64,000 nucleotides of DNA from Margaritispora aquatica (lineage: Eukaryota; Ascomycota; Leotiomycetes; Helotiales; Discinellaceae): positions 852,658 to 916,657 of the forward strand of contig VJWN01000015.1 of the NCBI GenBank assembly GCA_007644065.1, written 5' to 3'. Below are positions 12,226 to 24,846 of this stretch, one piece after another. Made by a program: the position numbers and the translations under genes. Position 1 is the stretch's first letter. Each line of letters begins with the position of its first letter. The notes under the pieces were generated by a model that had not been told where the DNA came from, ran no database searches, and saw only the letters and a program-made list of their open reading frames with translations.

Positions 12226-13955
12226 ACTCGGGATTTGGGTGGTGTGGTGTGGTCTAGAATAGTGTGGATAGTGATGGGATTGGGAGAGCAGAGGGTAACA
12301 TGGCTTGGAGACAGCTGGTTGATTGATCGTTGACTGAATTTGTTGCGTGCATTGGGAATGGAGTCCGCGAGAAGGGTTTAGGGAGAGTGTTGATTTTTTC
12401 TTCTTTTTTTCTTTCCTGGTTGGATGGAATTCACTCATTAATTCACTTGTCCGTACGTGCGTGCGTTGATAGACTGGGTTGGTAGGTAGCTAGCTAGGTA
12501 GGTAGCTAGGTGCCGTACAGTTGATCTGGGGGGCTGGCGTAGAACTGAGGTGAGTAAGTGGGTGACTGAGTGAAGGGAGGAATGGAATGTCACTCGTTAC
12601 ATCGCATCGCATCACATCGCATTGCGTCAGGTTCAGATGAAGATACAGGTACAGATACAGATACATAGCAGCTGCGTTGGATTAATCGTCCATTCGGCGA
12701 CAGAGGCAGAGACACAGGCACAGGCAGAGGTGGAGACAGAGACGTGGTAGATTGTTTTTAGCTGTTAGTTGGCGGGTATTGGGTATTGGGTATTGGGTGT
12801 CGTCGTGCTGGCTGTTGACGATGGCGATGGCGAGAGAGTCTTAATTTATTGGTATATACATATCTATGCGTGTTTTGTGTTTGGCACTTGCTTGATTGAG
12901 TGATTGAGTGAGTGAGTGATTGACCAGCTGAACTTTTTAAATTATGTATGAGTGGTCACTCACAGCGTAGCGTCCTGTACTCTAATGCTGCCTAGAGCTA
13001 ATCCCTATAACCTAGAGACTCCGCACAAGATACTAACTCTGTATACATCGAGCGAAATGGAGAGGAAACTCTAGACGAGCTGATGAAGTGAAGTGTCGAG
13101 ACATCTGGCCACCTGTTTGGAAATCTCTCGCTTGTTCTGCCCGTCAAGGTAAACTTCGCACGACTGCGTAGATTTTATCATTGGAGCTATATCTGAAAAC
13201 AAGATCCGAGGAGGAGAATGAGACTAGAAGAGGAGGTTTGGTGTTAACAGGATGTGTTTTGGGACTCGAGGTACGAGAAGAGATTATGTGGCGAAAGTTC
13301 CTAGTATCGAGCCAATGTTCGTTCGTCGATGCAATCACTCTAATATAAATTATTACGTCGAGTCGTAGGGATGAATGGTGTTCTCATTTCCAGCTGGCTG
13401 ATTGTACTCGCATTAACCAACGGATGAACGTTCCTCAATTTGTATTAGTGTTTATAACGAGTAAGTTGATTTGAGAGTGGTGTGTGTGTTCAAATTATTG
13501 ATAAAGTCTCTTGGTTCCATTAATACTCAAAATAAAATAATATTAACCCAACCCTTTTATCCCTAAGAATGAGAGGCCATCTGAGATCCAAATGGTCTTC
13601 GTAAAATTCAATCGTCAAAATATCATGGTATCATAAAGTCCCAAAACCAACACTTATCATGTCTTGTTGCCTACTGCTTCTTCCTACCCAAATACAGTCC
13701 TGATTCCTTTGGTATAAAACTGTGAAAGGCTGAAAAAGAAAAAGAAAAAACACCTTTCCGAAATTCTTTTCCCTTTGGAACAAGTGAAGTATACTCCCTC
13801 GACTGATTTCTTGACAATCCCTCTTCTAGCAAAATGATAGCAAAATGAGCAATAGCTATATCTCCTTGTCGGCAATTCTCACCTGGCAGTGCCAGGGTCA
13901 ATTTTACCAACATCAAGCCGACTACGCCATATGTGCACGCGAAGACAAAGTGCTG
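12226..13955. other. intergenic region with simple repeats (convergent 3' ends)
   Basis: Lies between the convergent OSBP and ankyrin genes. It contains GGTAGGTAGCTAGC-type repeats (about 12480-12510), CATCGCATCACATCG repeats (about 12600-12625), CAGATA repeats (about 12645-12665), GGGTATT three times (12774-12797) and GAGTGATT/GAGTGAGT repeats (about 12897-12925). No gene is seen. Confidence 0.7.
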
Positions 13956-16416
13956 CTATCGTAGTCCTAAGCTCCTTGTTCTAAGATATTGGCGCAGAGA
14001 CTTCTTTGAAGAATTTATAGATTCAGGCAAGGATTCTCCTGTCATCTGCCGCAATGGATGTTGGACACCCTCTTTATTACCCTCAGTACCTACACCCATC
14101 AGTTCCGTAGCGGCCTCATGCTTCGCTCTCGCCGCTCTCACCAGCGCCTTGCAAGGCTCGTAATCCGAGATATCATTATCGGGATGGTGGTAGTCGTCCT
14201 TCAGCGCCACAAACGTCGCATCTTCCGCTAGTTTTCCTTTGAAGCGAAACGAAGGATTGGAGCCATAGTCGAGTAGAAAAACGGTGACGTCTTTCCGAGC
14301 TAGCTGTACCGAGATGAACAGCAGGAGCGAGTTCCAGGTGCGCTTGCCGAGTTGCTGTTCGCTTAGGTCGAGGACAAGCTTCAGTATACTGGCGTCGCCA
14401 CGTCGGCAAGCGCTGGAAACACCTGCCAGCATCTCCTTTTCTAGAACGGATGCGAATTTCTTGCTTGATGTTCGTGACTTTAGTGCTTTGGCCATTTCGT
14501 TGAAATGCAGTTTGATCGTATCAGGATTGGAGCGAGCCACGGCAAAGTAGTAGGGCAGTCGACCTTCGCTAGCACCATCTAAGATCGAGGCTCCATGTGT
14601 GATCAAGACTCCAACGTGCCCAAAATCGGTTCTTTGAGCTGCTAGATGAATAGGGAGGACCCAGAAGCCGGGATTCGTGATGACCTTCGTTTCTATACTA
14701 GCACCACTCCGAATGATGAAGTCTGTAGTAGCGGGGTCGGCGAGTTGAACGGCCCAGTGCAAGGTGTCTTCTGCATCGAGAATCTGTCCAATATTTGTGG
14801 TAGAGGCTGCACCATTGATCAGATTTCGTACAATGTCCCAACGGTCTGATTTCTGTGCTACGCGTAGCAGGACACGACCTGTAGGTGTTGAGAGCTCGTG
14901 GCATTTAGGTAGACAAGCATAATCTAGAGCTTTAATGGAAAATCTTCTGCCTGCTGCTGTGAGGAGGCTAATCCCTCTATTCGATTCCAAATTAGGAGAG
15001 AAGTCGGCTCCTTGAGCAAGTAAATGAAAGGTTGCTCGCTTATTGTTGAGGTCGATGGCGAGTGCCAGTGGTGTTTTATTTGTAAGAGTATCGATTTGGT
15101 TGATATCCAATCCTTCAGCGCTTAATGCTTCGAGAAGATTTACATTGTCTTTTTCGATAGCATAATGAATTGGTCTTTGCAAGAGCTGACGGAGAGTGTC
15201 TCTGTCGATGTGCTCTAAAAGTGAAGCTATTGGTTTTGGTTCGTCGTTGTCCGTGCCTACAAGTCGAACATTGTCGGAAAGAATGGAAAGTTGAGGTTCC
15301 AGACTATCAGAGACATTAGAATCTTTGGTTAATAGAGCCGCAGGAACCTCATTCAACAGTTTAAGGGGCAATGCTGCCGTTAAGGACACAGGTTTATTGT
15401 CCAGGCAGTCCAAAGAAACATTCGAACTTGGCAATGGCTGTAGTGGACTATCCGAGCCAGTCCCAATAGTGAACAATGGGTTTTCTGGAACTGTAGCTTC
15501 ATCTGTGGTTATCTTAGATACAAAGTAGTGGTCCTGCTGAACTGATGCAGGTGTTGAAACTGGCGTAGTCAAATCCGAATTTTGTGTTGTAAGGCTTGAT
15601 CCAGAAGCATCGTCGCTTTCAAAACTCACTTTTCTCATAGGTGCTCCGATCAGATGAGGTTGAACATCTTCCTCTTTGATATCATCAGCAGCGAAAGCTC
15701 TTGCCAAGCGATCAGTATGGACAGACTTGTAACTATAACTCGACGGTTGCAATACTTGGTTGTATTCTGACCAATCCAGATCTAAGAGATCTTCTGGCTC
15801 GTCTAATATCGAAGGATATTCGGCAAGACCGTCGAATGGAACAGCTGGTTGCATATTGGGAACCGAAAAAGTCTTCAGGGCGGATTCAAGACCTATCAGG
15901 TGGATCTTCATCTCCGACATGGAGCCTCTAAGTATCTGATAAGCAACATGTTTTTCAGAGAAGCAAGTGCGTGTCTTACGTCTGAAGAACTGTCAACAAA
16001 AGTTGCAAGGCATTTGACTGAGCTCTTAGTTGAGTCAGGTGATCTTGCATGGTAGATTCATTCCATATATACTTCATCCGAGCCTTTTTTCCCAGAGCAT
16101 GGTTCAAAGACGCATTTCCTAGGTCATGTTGCAAAGACTTGATTGTTGCATCGAAGCTTGTCGTTGCCTTGTTGAAAATACTTGGTAGTGATCTATTCGT
16201 ATCCCATCTCAACCTCAGAGCATACGCATCATGATTCATAAGGTTCACCAGTTGCTCCAGAGCGCCATACAAGGTCTCCAACTCAGCGGTAAGCTTCTGG
16301 ATTGTGTTGGCGGCATCCTGAAAGCGATCCGATAGCTCTTTGCAAGCCTTGATGGCTGTGACTAGATTGAATACCAGGGCTGCAACAGCCCCAACTGAGG
16401 ATACAACGTCCATCAA
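13956..16416 (-). CDS. Ankyrin-repeat protein with PigL_N-like N-terminal domain
   Basis: A predicted 801- or 802-residue intracellular protein of unknown role. Exons are 16416 (or 16413)-15980 and 15927-13956; the 52-bp intron runs from GTAAGA to CTTAG, and this acceptor rather than the nearer ATCAG keeps the frame. Residues 1 to about 145 (MDVVSSVGAVAALVFNLV, then helices) resemble the fungal N-terminal domain seen in the PigL_N family and at the front of many fungal STAND and ankyrin proteins. A Ser/Thr-rich acidic linker of about 230 residues follows. About residues 385-640 contain degenerate ankyrin repeats: PIHYAIEKDNVNLLEAL, TPLALAIDLNNKRATFHLL, TLHWAVQLADPATTDFII, LPIHLAAQRTDFGHVGVLI. 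No NACHT or NB-ARC NTPase lies between the two parts. It is divergent from the RTA1 gene 1.4 kb away. Confidence 0.85.
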
Positions 16417-17859
16417 TGAAGATTATTGTCGTGTCGGCATAGAGCCCTGGATGAAAGCATATGAAGTAGTTTAATCAGAGAGAAATTTAATGTAAATGAA
16501 AGATGGTCGAGGCTACGAGATCGAGTCTGCCACTTGTGCGGCAAGGCTTTCTTTGGACTTGATCCTGCAGCCGCTAGACTCATAAGGGATATATGTTGAA
16601 CGATTGATCAGGATTCAAAATTTCCAAAACTTCAAGACACACTCATATTATCACTTCACAGTCAACACTGATTGAAAATGAAATGGAGAGTCAAATACGC
16701 TCTCAATATCAACAAACAAGAAGCTCTGTGGAAGTGTGGTGCAGGTACTCGATGAAAGTCTGATTGGTGATATTTTGTGGCTTGAAAGCTGAAGCAGGAA
16801 TTGAACAAAACCTGGAAAGGGTGTAGATAAGTCATCACCTGACCCAAAATGGTACCTACTGGGAGGTACTTATCAGCTTGATGCTGTAGAAACAGCTCGG
16901 ATTCTGTTAATGCATAGTCAGACCATCTGCACTTGAAAGATCTCCCTCTTGTAACTTTCTTGTATGTGGCTGTGAACAGAATGGTGGAATGGCGGTTTGC
17001 AATCGAATGCTATGCTAATGTCTGACCACCTATAATTTGAAGCTGGTTAGTTCCTATGATGCTAATCCCTCCTGTTCTCCTGTCTTCGAAGTGATAGACA
17101 TCTTGGAGGCACAAGCCCTATGCTCGAGAAGTGTGAAAATGACTCAGGGATAACATGCAACAAGGGACGTCAACGACCTAAAGCTTGGAATCAGCATCCT
17201 TCAATAACAACATCTTCGGGCATAGGTAAGGTAATGACTACTATGTAGGGAAAACAATTTTTTCGAGAAAAATCAGGCCAAAATCTCTCAATAAGCATCG
17301 GAGTCGCATTTCATCTCACGCAGTAAAGTTTAGGCACCTTACACAGAGCAGCTTTGGCTGGTGATTGACAACAAATAACGCACAGAATGTCCAAGCCTCG
17401 AAGCCAAGCTCATCACCACCAATACCACTTCCAAATCACGATCAACCCATGTTGAGGGTTGACACGCAGTATAATTAAACATATGCTCGGCTGTGGTTGG
17501 CGACGGGACATAACGTGGTCAGCCAGTAAGAAGACAACTACTGACAAGGATCTTCGTATCCAAAATTCCTCCGACTCGCATTTTCTTACCCTCTGTATCA
17601 CAGGGCTGAAAATGACATGGTAGAAAAGGTATCGAGATGCGAGGAAATGACTGCACCGCCTTGATGAGAGACTTGAATTCGCCCGATGGGCAAGATATAA
17701 GGGTTGGAAATGGGTTTCGAAATTCACTTTCTTGCCAAATCCTAAACAGCACATTATCTGCTTGAAGTTCATAATCTAAAATTTATTCACTTTATCCTTC
17801 AGCTTTTGAGCAAACTTTCAGAATAAGAGTCCAAGTATTTGTGACTTAATATCTTCAAC
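16417..17859. other. divergent intergenic region
   Basis: Shared upstream region of the ankyrin gene (minus) and the RTA1-like gene (plus). No additional gene or obvious repeat was recognised; open frames up to 119 codons lack any recognisable motif. Confidence 0.6.
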
Positions 17860-19055
17860 ATGGAGAATGGAAAATATGGTAAGTCGAAGCTCTCAAATGT
17901 CTAGAAATATTGCATTAACATCACCACAGTGGAAGGGAGTTTGTGGTTTTACGCACCAAATAAAGGAGCTCCTGTATTTTTTGCAGCCTTATTCGCCATA
18001 TCTGGAGTTATCCACGGGTACCAGTGCTTGTACGCCATCTCTCCCTCTGTGTGCAAAGAAGTCGCTAACTCAGTCCAGCCGATACAAAAGCTGGAAAGTC
18101 TCGGGAGTTCTTCCATGGTCTTCGATCATCTTTACCGCCGGTTACATTCTGCGCGAGATTGGGGCTTTCAATTACAACAATCTCAATATTTTCATCTCAA
18201 GTCTGGTGCTCATCTATGTTGCTCCGTCAGTAAATCTGACCTCAAGAAACTCACATTCACACTAACCTGACTAGACCCCTCTACGAGCTTGCCAACTATC
18301 TTATCCTTTCCCGTTGTCTTTACTATATTCCATATTATTCACCTATTCATCCTGGCCGAGTTTTAAGCACTTTTGCCGCCATCTCTATCGTGATTGAAGC
18401 TCTGAACGGGAATGGAGCTGCAATTGTCGCCAATTCAAGTAACACAGAACGCCGGATAAACCTTGGCAAGGCACTTCTCAAAGCTGCTCTTGTCCTCCAG
18501 CTTGTGGTCCTTAGTCTTTTTATCCTTCTGGCTGCCACATTTCACAGGAAGTGCAAGAAAGCCGGACTTTTGCCTGCAAACCTCAAAGCAGTCTTGTTAA
18601 CGCTCTACATCTCTTCGTTTCTCATCGGTACACGTACTATCTTTCGGACGGTCGAATACTTCACAACATCCGGAATACATTTTTCAGACCCGAACCTCCG
18701 AGAATCTGATATCACGCCTATCTTTAGATACGAATGGTTTTTCTACATCTTTGAATCTGTTCTTATGGCCATCAATTCAGTCATGTTGAACATACGTCAC
18801 CCGATGCGTTTTCTGCCAAGAAACAATAAGATCTATCTGGCTGAAGATGGTGTGACGGAGATCGAAGGCGAGGGCTACGAGGACAAAAGAAGCTTCATCG
18901 TGACCGTACTGGACCCCTTTGACCTGCATGGCATGCTGAAAGGAAGGAACATGCGGCAGAAGTTCTGGGAGACGCACAATGAAGGCAGATCGTCCAATGA
19001 ACCTGCTTCGGTTGAGATGGAGCGAAATGGGGCAAGTAAAACCGTGGCAGTATGA
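17860..19055 (+). CDS. RTA1-family seven-helix membrane protein (first copy)
   Basis: A predicted multi-pass membrane protein of the fungal RTA1/lipid-translocating-exporter family, 348 residues. Members in yeast (RTA1, RSB1, PUG1) influence resistance to 7-aminocholesterol, sphingoid-base export and haem/porphyrin transport; the substrate here cannot be read from sequence. Exons are 17860-17878 (only 19 nt), 17930-18029, 18079-18225 and 18275-19055. The junctions rebuild typical family blocks: GYQCFRYKSWK, then ILREIGAF, then VAPPLYELANYLILSRCLYY. Further helices include LVVLSLFILLAATF and the RTIFRTVEYFTTSG block, with YEWFFYIFESVLMAINSVMLN near the last helix, followed by HP and a hydrophilic cytosolic tail. 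The third junction uses donor GTCAGT, which is unusual but required by frame. A second family member lies at 50.1 kb. Confidence 0.92.
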
Positions 19056-22000
19056 GCTGCTATTCACCAAGAGTCAACCAAGGTTTTGTTGTAGTGTTGG
19101 CTACATAGCCTGTGCCGTTATTGTTATTTGATTCCTGATTGAAGGGTTAACTTGGATAGTGTTGGAGCGAGGTGACTTGGTATCAGGTTGTGTGTTGTAA
19201 GATAAGGTAGTCAGAGTTGGGCGCATGACAAGATTTTCTTCTGGAGTTTCTTAGGTAATACCCCCGGGGTGTCCGAAATAGAGAATTTTATTGTTGTTTT
19301 CTTACATTCGCTTTTTGTCTTGCAAAGTGTCGAGCTGGCATGTTTTTTTTCGCCCCGAATTTGTTGTGATGTCAGAAGGACTCATTTCCAGCTCAATGTG
19401 TGTTGTTGCACTGTATACATTGTGATTTCTCCATCTCGCAATTCTCGACGGCATTTGGGGACATAGTTGGAGGACTTGAAAACAAAGTAGGTAGGTAGAC
19501 AATGGATGACGGAGCTCACATCATGGTCATGATGATGATTGCCCTGGGGGAGAACACGAGTGCTTCATCATGTGACCACGACATTTAGCTCGAAATGGCA
19601 GTAGGTAGCACGTTATACTTCTTTTCTGTTTTCGAGCCTTGTCTACAGATAACAGCTTACTACTAACAACTTTGAGATCCATGTGTTTGCAAGGTCGGCC
19701 AGATGAATTGGTCGCAGATCCCATCTTGCATACAATAGTTTGCTTTCTCATGGATCATACTCCACCTCCAGCGAGATTTCTTCAAAATTTAACACCGCAG
19801 CTTGAACATAGCTACCCTCAATCGATTCAAACCGATCGACCTTTAAATTGAGAGCTCAGACAAATATGCAATTACTACCAACCTAACGTCAGGCCCAGGA
19901 CAAGAATACAGACCATTGAGCTCGCTCATCTACAAGCATTTTCGCTGCATTCGAAGACACCACACGAAATTTGTACCAAGCAAAGAATCGTCTGGGTAGC
20001 ACCAGTGAGGAGATAGATTGAAGCGAAGAATTGGCTTTTTGCTTGACGGGTAAGATGTCTCCGTTTCCGTTGAACTGATGGAGAAGTGGACTGTGGTCTT
20101 TTCAACATCAGCATGTATCCCTTGCTTGACAATCCAAAACTACTTGTCTTAGTCCTCGGGACGAGAAGCAATGTGTCTTTTGGTCGGATTACTGAAGGAG
20201 CGAAGGACCACTTCGCTCCAACTCTGGATCACGCAAGAAGCGTGCGAATATAGACAGTGCTTCTCATGCAGTGCGTATGCTTTTGTATTCGACTTCGAAA
20301 CCTGCTTCCGAGATACATTATGGCACTGCTCTCTTATACAAAATTTAATCAATTCATTGGATACAGAAACAAACACGACTCTTCCGCTGCAACAATATAA
20401 CACGGACGGAAATAGATACAATTCTCCACGTCAAGATCCGTCTTCATGCCGCAGACATCAATGGGATGAGAATGAAACAACTGGGGAAACGACTAGTGAC
20501 AACCACGCAATTCGGTTTCATGTAGCGCTGTGGAAGCCTAAAGATAGGATCAGCAAATCGCAAGGATGCTTTATCTTCATGTTGAAGCATGGTTCCAAAG
20601 CACAACATGGCCAAGAGCTTCTTCGTTACAAAACTCTCGAACACTTTGTTGATTGTGCAAAAGCGCAAACAGAGCACAGCAGATGAACAGACCAACCGTG
20701 TCGTACTCGTACCACCAGTACGGTTGCGAAGCGACGGAGACTTTTTCATCTTGGAGTAATTGAACCACTCATCGGCCCTTGCAGGCGTATGCTCAGACCA
20801 CTACCGCATGCACGCATCCATTGCTTTTCTTCCCTTTCATCCAACAACGGCTCGACTCGCAGGAACCCTGTTTGATTTCATCTCTTATTTTTTTTTGATT
20901 TGGGTTGCCCGCCCTTGTCGCTTTCGTGCAGTAAACGAAACAGCTGGGCGCTTGTGATCCATCAACTGATTGGATCCACGGGAGTCGGATCAGGCAGTGG
21001 CATTTCGTCAAATTTATGCTTGTGCAACGTTTTATGCAAGCCAACACAGCAGCTTTTCTTTCGACTTTGATGCCAAGAAGTGCATGCGCCTCGAAAAGTT
21101 CGAAATTTGATATTTGAAAGCCGGAGCCGATCAAAGAGAAAGAAAAAAAAACCCCTCCCCTCCCCGAAATTGGTCAGAGGAACGGCAGTCTTGTAAGGAA
21201 GATCTGACAAAGTGTGGGACCGTCTAATTTTACGAGAAATTTGACAGGCGAGGATCGGAACAAACTGATGTCCGAGTATCCTTATCCTTCCCTGCTCGTG
21301 TGATCAAAGCTTGTGGCTCAAGTACGAACTACGAATACTCGCTCGGTACGATGAGGATACGACTGCCGGTATACAGTACAGCAGTATGTACAGTACATAC
21401 AGTACAGGACCATTCTTCGAATCTGATAAGACTTTTGAAATTGTTGACCTATAATTTGGATACTACAAGACTGTGATTGATAACTGATGAGTGGAGATTG
21501 AAGATACTTTTTTCTTCTTCTTTCTGTCGACGATCTGGATGTCCAAATGCACCGCTGCGCTGGCAGTACTAGAATGATCAAGGAATCCCCAGTACTGTCT
21601 ATTCTGAGAATTCATGATGGATATTACTTTTCATGAGAAGGAGTTGCTGATATCAGCGGCTTTCACTTCTAAAGTCCGGTACTGTCTGCTTAGCGTTGGT
21701 GCTTACAGTATGCTGTTCACGGCTCCACTGACAAAACGCCAATCAAAAGACATTGCGCGCTGCGATACAAAGATGAGTAAGAACACAGTCAGCCAAGGAT
21801 TGCTGAAACTGGGATACTACCTATGGATGCGAATGTTTCAAGAAGCACAACAAATCTGCTTCACAGCCTCACGAGCACAGCTTGTACCTAGCTTCGTCAA
21901 TTGGACTCAGCCCTCTTCAAAGCCAGCAGGCTTCACACTTAACATACTCAAAATAAAATCCCACAAGGCTTTCAATTTGGTGCAAGGTGACGTCGCAACG

Positions 22001-23407
22001 GAAGACAGGCTAAAGTGTTGGTCGACACAAGCGCAATGCAACCTCCAGGGTCTTGGCCACCCCCTCGAGTTGGTGGCTTTGATTGAGACACCTTCAACGT
22101 CCGCTCGAGTACGCGGCCTGCCACCGCGCGCAAAAGCAACTTCGCAAAGGCGTTCGCTATCACCATAGTGATTCGATTGTAATCCGATAACGGTATATTG
22201 CAAGACGATCCATGACTGAGACACAAAAGCGAGAAAAAGATAAGGCCACCAGGTGGAGAAGTTTAAAGCAATGAGTTGGCGATGCCCTTCACATGCTTAC
22301 AATGCGACACATAAAAGCACGACAGCTCGGGCGCATATGCGATGTTTGGAGTATGTTCAAGGATCAACACTTCTTGTTACAGATTTTAACTGGTGGGTGT
22401 GGGCAAATTACAACCAGCAAGACGTTGTGATTTTCCTTTTGCTCTTTTGACGGATAGCTCGGGAATCATGAAGACCTATGGATGGCACTTTTCTCGTCGA
22501 TGGCTTACTACAACCTGCATATAAAAGTTGACTACCGAAGTATGACACGTTGAGCGATATTAGAGCGTGTTGTGACTCGAGAGGAATATCAGCTATCTAC
22601 ATATGACTACCTATCCTCCCTATGTATGCTTAGAAGTGAATTGCTGAGGACATACAGATATGCAATGCATACTTGATGAGGTTATGTTGCAAGTTTTAAC
22701 ACCAAATAGAGTTCCCATTCTAACTGCAACCCGCACACTCACCCACCCCTTTCCAATCGGATTCCCAATGCTTGATTTGTTTAAATGATTAAATTTAGTG
22801 ATCCGCTTCAAATCGGAGTCCGGTTTTCCACTGGTGCCGAAAGGGCTCTCGCTTGTGCACAAAATAAAGTCTGCGATGGACGAGAGAATGGGAGTGGAGT
22901 GGAGTTTGGCTTATGAGAGGGTGAGTGAGAGTGTGAGAGTGTGAGAGTGGGAAATGATGGATGTGGATGTGGAAGTGGCTGAAGAAATCCTGGAAATCTC
23001 AATCCTGGCCCTGGCACCTTGAACGTTATAGTCAGCGCCAAGAAGCTAAGGGGTAACTCTGAAAGCCGCTCAGCTCTCACTCGCTCACCAAGCAAGCCTT
23101 GAGAGAGCGAAAGCACCGAGCAGTCCGCAACAAAGTACCTTGCCTTACCTACTTCATCATCACCACTTCCTCTTCGCCAAACACTCCTAGCTTCCTACTC
23201 TCCTACGCTCCTATCCTCCCACCTCGACCTCCTCCTCTGGCTTGCCCTCGGTTTCAACGACTCTGCCAATAAATATCGACTTCATGTGCAGCTCATAGCA
23301 TATTCGAACAGCCATAGATATCATCATCCTATCTCCCTCTTGCGCGAAATCCACATTCGATCGAAACAATCCGAACTCAACATTTGGGTGGAAAACAATT
23401 GTTGATC
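19056..23407. other. 4.35 kb intergenic region; no supportable gene
   Basis: Between the RTA1 gene and AUR1. Two unbroken plus-strand frames of 171 codons (20171-20686) and 184 codons (21614-22168) occur, but neither has a recognisable domain, a signal peptide or a convincing start context, and other frames over the same DNA are nearly as long. Near AUR1 there is a GAGAGTGT repeat (about 22916-22952). The last few hundred bases hold the AUR1 promoter and leader. Confidence 0.55.
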
Positions 23408-24846
23408 ATGCCTCAACCAACGCTTTACTCTTCGGCTTCGCCCAATAACACGACTTACACGAAGACCAAACTTCCTTTCTCCTGGCCAAATATCCCAAAT
23501 CCTATTCCCAGGAGGTATCGTCGAAAACTACGGTCCAAGTTCCGTGCAGGCCAATCTCCCGCTTCGTCCATCGCCTCCCTCGAAACCTCGTTCAATCCCG
23601 CAGATTCGATACGCGCTCTTAGAGCACACAGATGGTCGTATTATGACGGACCATATTTGATACTCATCCTGATTGCTATCTTCTCGTTGTCGATTAGCCA
23701 GGCACCAGGACCATTGATGAAGACGGGCGCCGCGTCATTGCTCATTCTTGCGCTGCTCATGCCAATAACAAGACAATTCTTCTTACCTGTATTACCAATT
23801 CTCACCTGGGTTGTCTTTTTCTTCAATGCTCGGTATGTTTGCCTCCAAAATTCTGAGTTGGTTGGGGTGTTTCTCCTTGCATGATCTACGCCAAGAAGAT
23901 TTGCTACTGTGAAATTCGAAGATCAACAGCTGATGGTCAACATAGTTTCATTCCTGCTGAGTACAGACCGCATATCTGGGTCAAAGTCCTACCCGCACTC
24001 GAAAACATATTCTATGGCGCGAATATTAGCAACATCTTGGCAGCGCATCAGTTTGTCGTTCTGGATGTGCTTGCGTGGCTACCATATGGAATTCTCCACT
24101 TTGGAGGCCCTTTCTTCTGGGCAATTTTAATGTTCCTCTTTGGACCTCCTGGTACAATTGCAGTTTTTGCCCGGACATTTGGCTACCTGAACATAACTGG
24201 TGTGCTCATCCAGCTCATTTTCCCATGTTCTCCACCATGGTACGAAAATATGTATGGTTTGGCCCCTGCCAATTACTCGATGGAAGGATCTCCAGCAGGG
24301 CTCGCCAGAATTGACCAGCTCTTTGGCTTCGACATGTACACCTCGACCTTCACTGCATCTCCTCTTGTTTTTGGAGCATTCCCATCTTTACATTCTGGAA
24401 ATGCGGTTCTGGAAGCTCTTTTCATGAGCCACTGCTTCCCAAAGATGCGACCATTTGTGATCGGATATGCCATGTGGATGTGGTGGGCAACAATGTACTT
24501 GTCGCATCATTATGCTGTCGATTTGGTGGCAGGAGGATTTATGGCTGCCATTGCTTTCTACATCGCTAAGACAAACTTCCTTCCCAGAATCCAGATGGAT
24601 AAGATGACCCGATGGGATTACGACTATGTCGAGCGAGGAGATGCTCCAATTGGTGGCTACGAATATGGCCTCACTGTGCTTGGGGACGATTTCCACAACG
24701 ATAGTGGCGATGAATGGACTGTCGGATCTTCCTCCTCGATCTCTTCTGGTTCAAGAAGCCCTATCGACGAAAGCTCTTCGTGGGAAGGCGAGACCTTGGC
24801 TTCCCAATCCTCGGACTCTGAACTCAACGATGTTGTTGTGCGATGA
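23408..24846 (+). CDS. AUR1: Inositol phosphorylceramide synthase, catalytic subunit
   Basis: Transfers phosphoinositol from phosphatidylinositol to ceramide in the Golgi, the committed step to complex fungal sphingolipids, and is the target of aureobasidin A. 441 residues in two exons, 23408-23832 and 23946-24846; the 113-bp intron (GTATGT..TAG) interrupts codon 142. The ATG at 23408 follows a leader without an in-frame upstream ATG. Several hydrophobic helices are visible (LILILIAIFSLSI, SLLILALLMPITRQFFLPVL, FFWAILMFLFG). The lipid phosphatase-like catalytic core is intact: FPSLHSG with His about 291, then MYLSHHYAVDLVAGG with His about 330 and Asp about 334. These spacings (39 and 4) match the yeast triad His255/His294/Asp298. 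A Ser-rich acidic cytosolic tail ends ELNDVVVR. It is a little longer than the 401-residue yeast enzyme. Confidence 0.96.

Noticed and set aside
12226..13955. Telomere- or centromere-like repeat between OSBP and ankyrin genes
   Set aside because: The repeats are several unrelated short microsatellites (GGGTATT, GGTAGCTA, CAGATA), none a telomeric TTAGGG array.
23881..23945. In-frame extension upstream of the second AUR1 exon (ATG at 23881)
   Set aside because: This is intron sequence; the correct protein joins codon 142 across GTATGT..TAG, as the family alignment requires.
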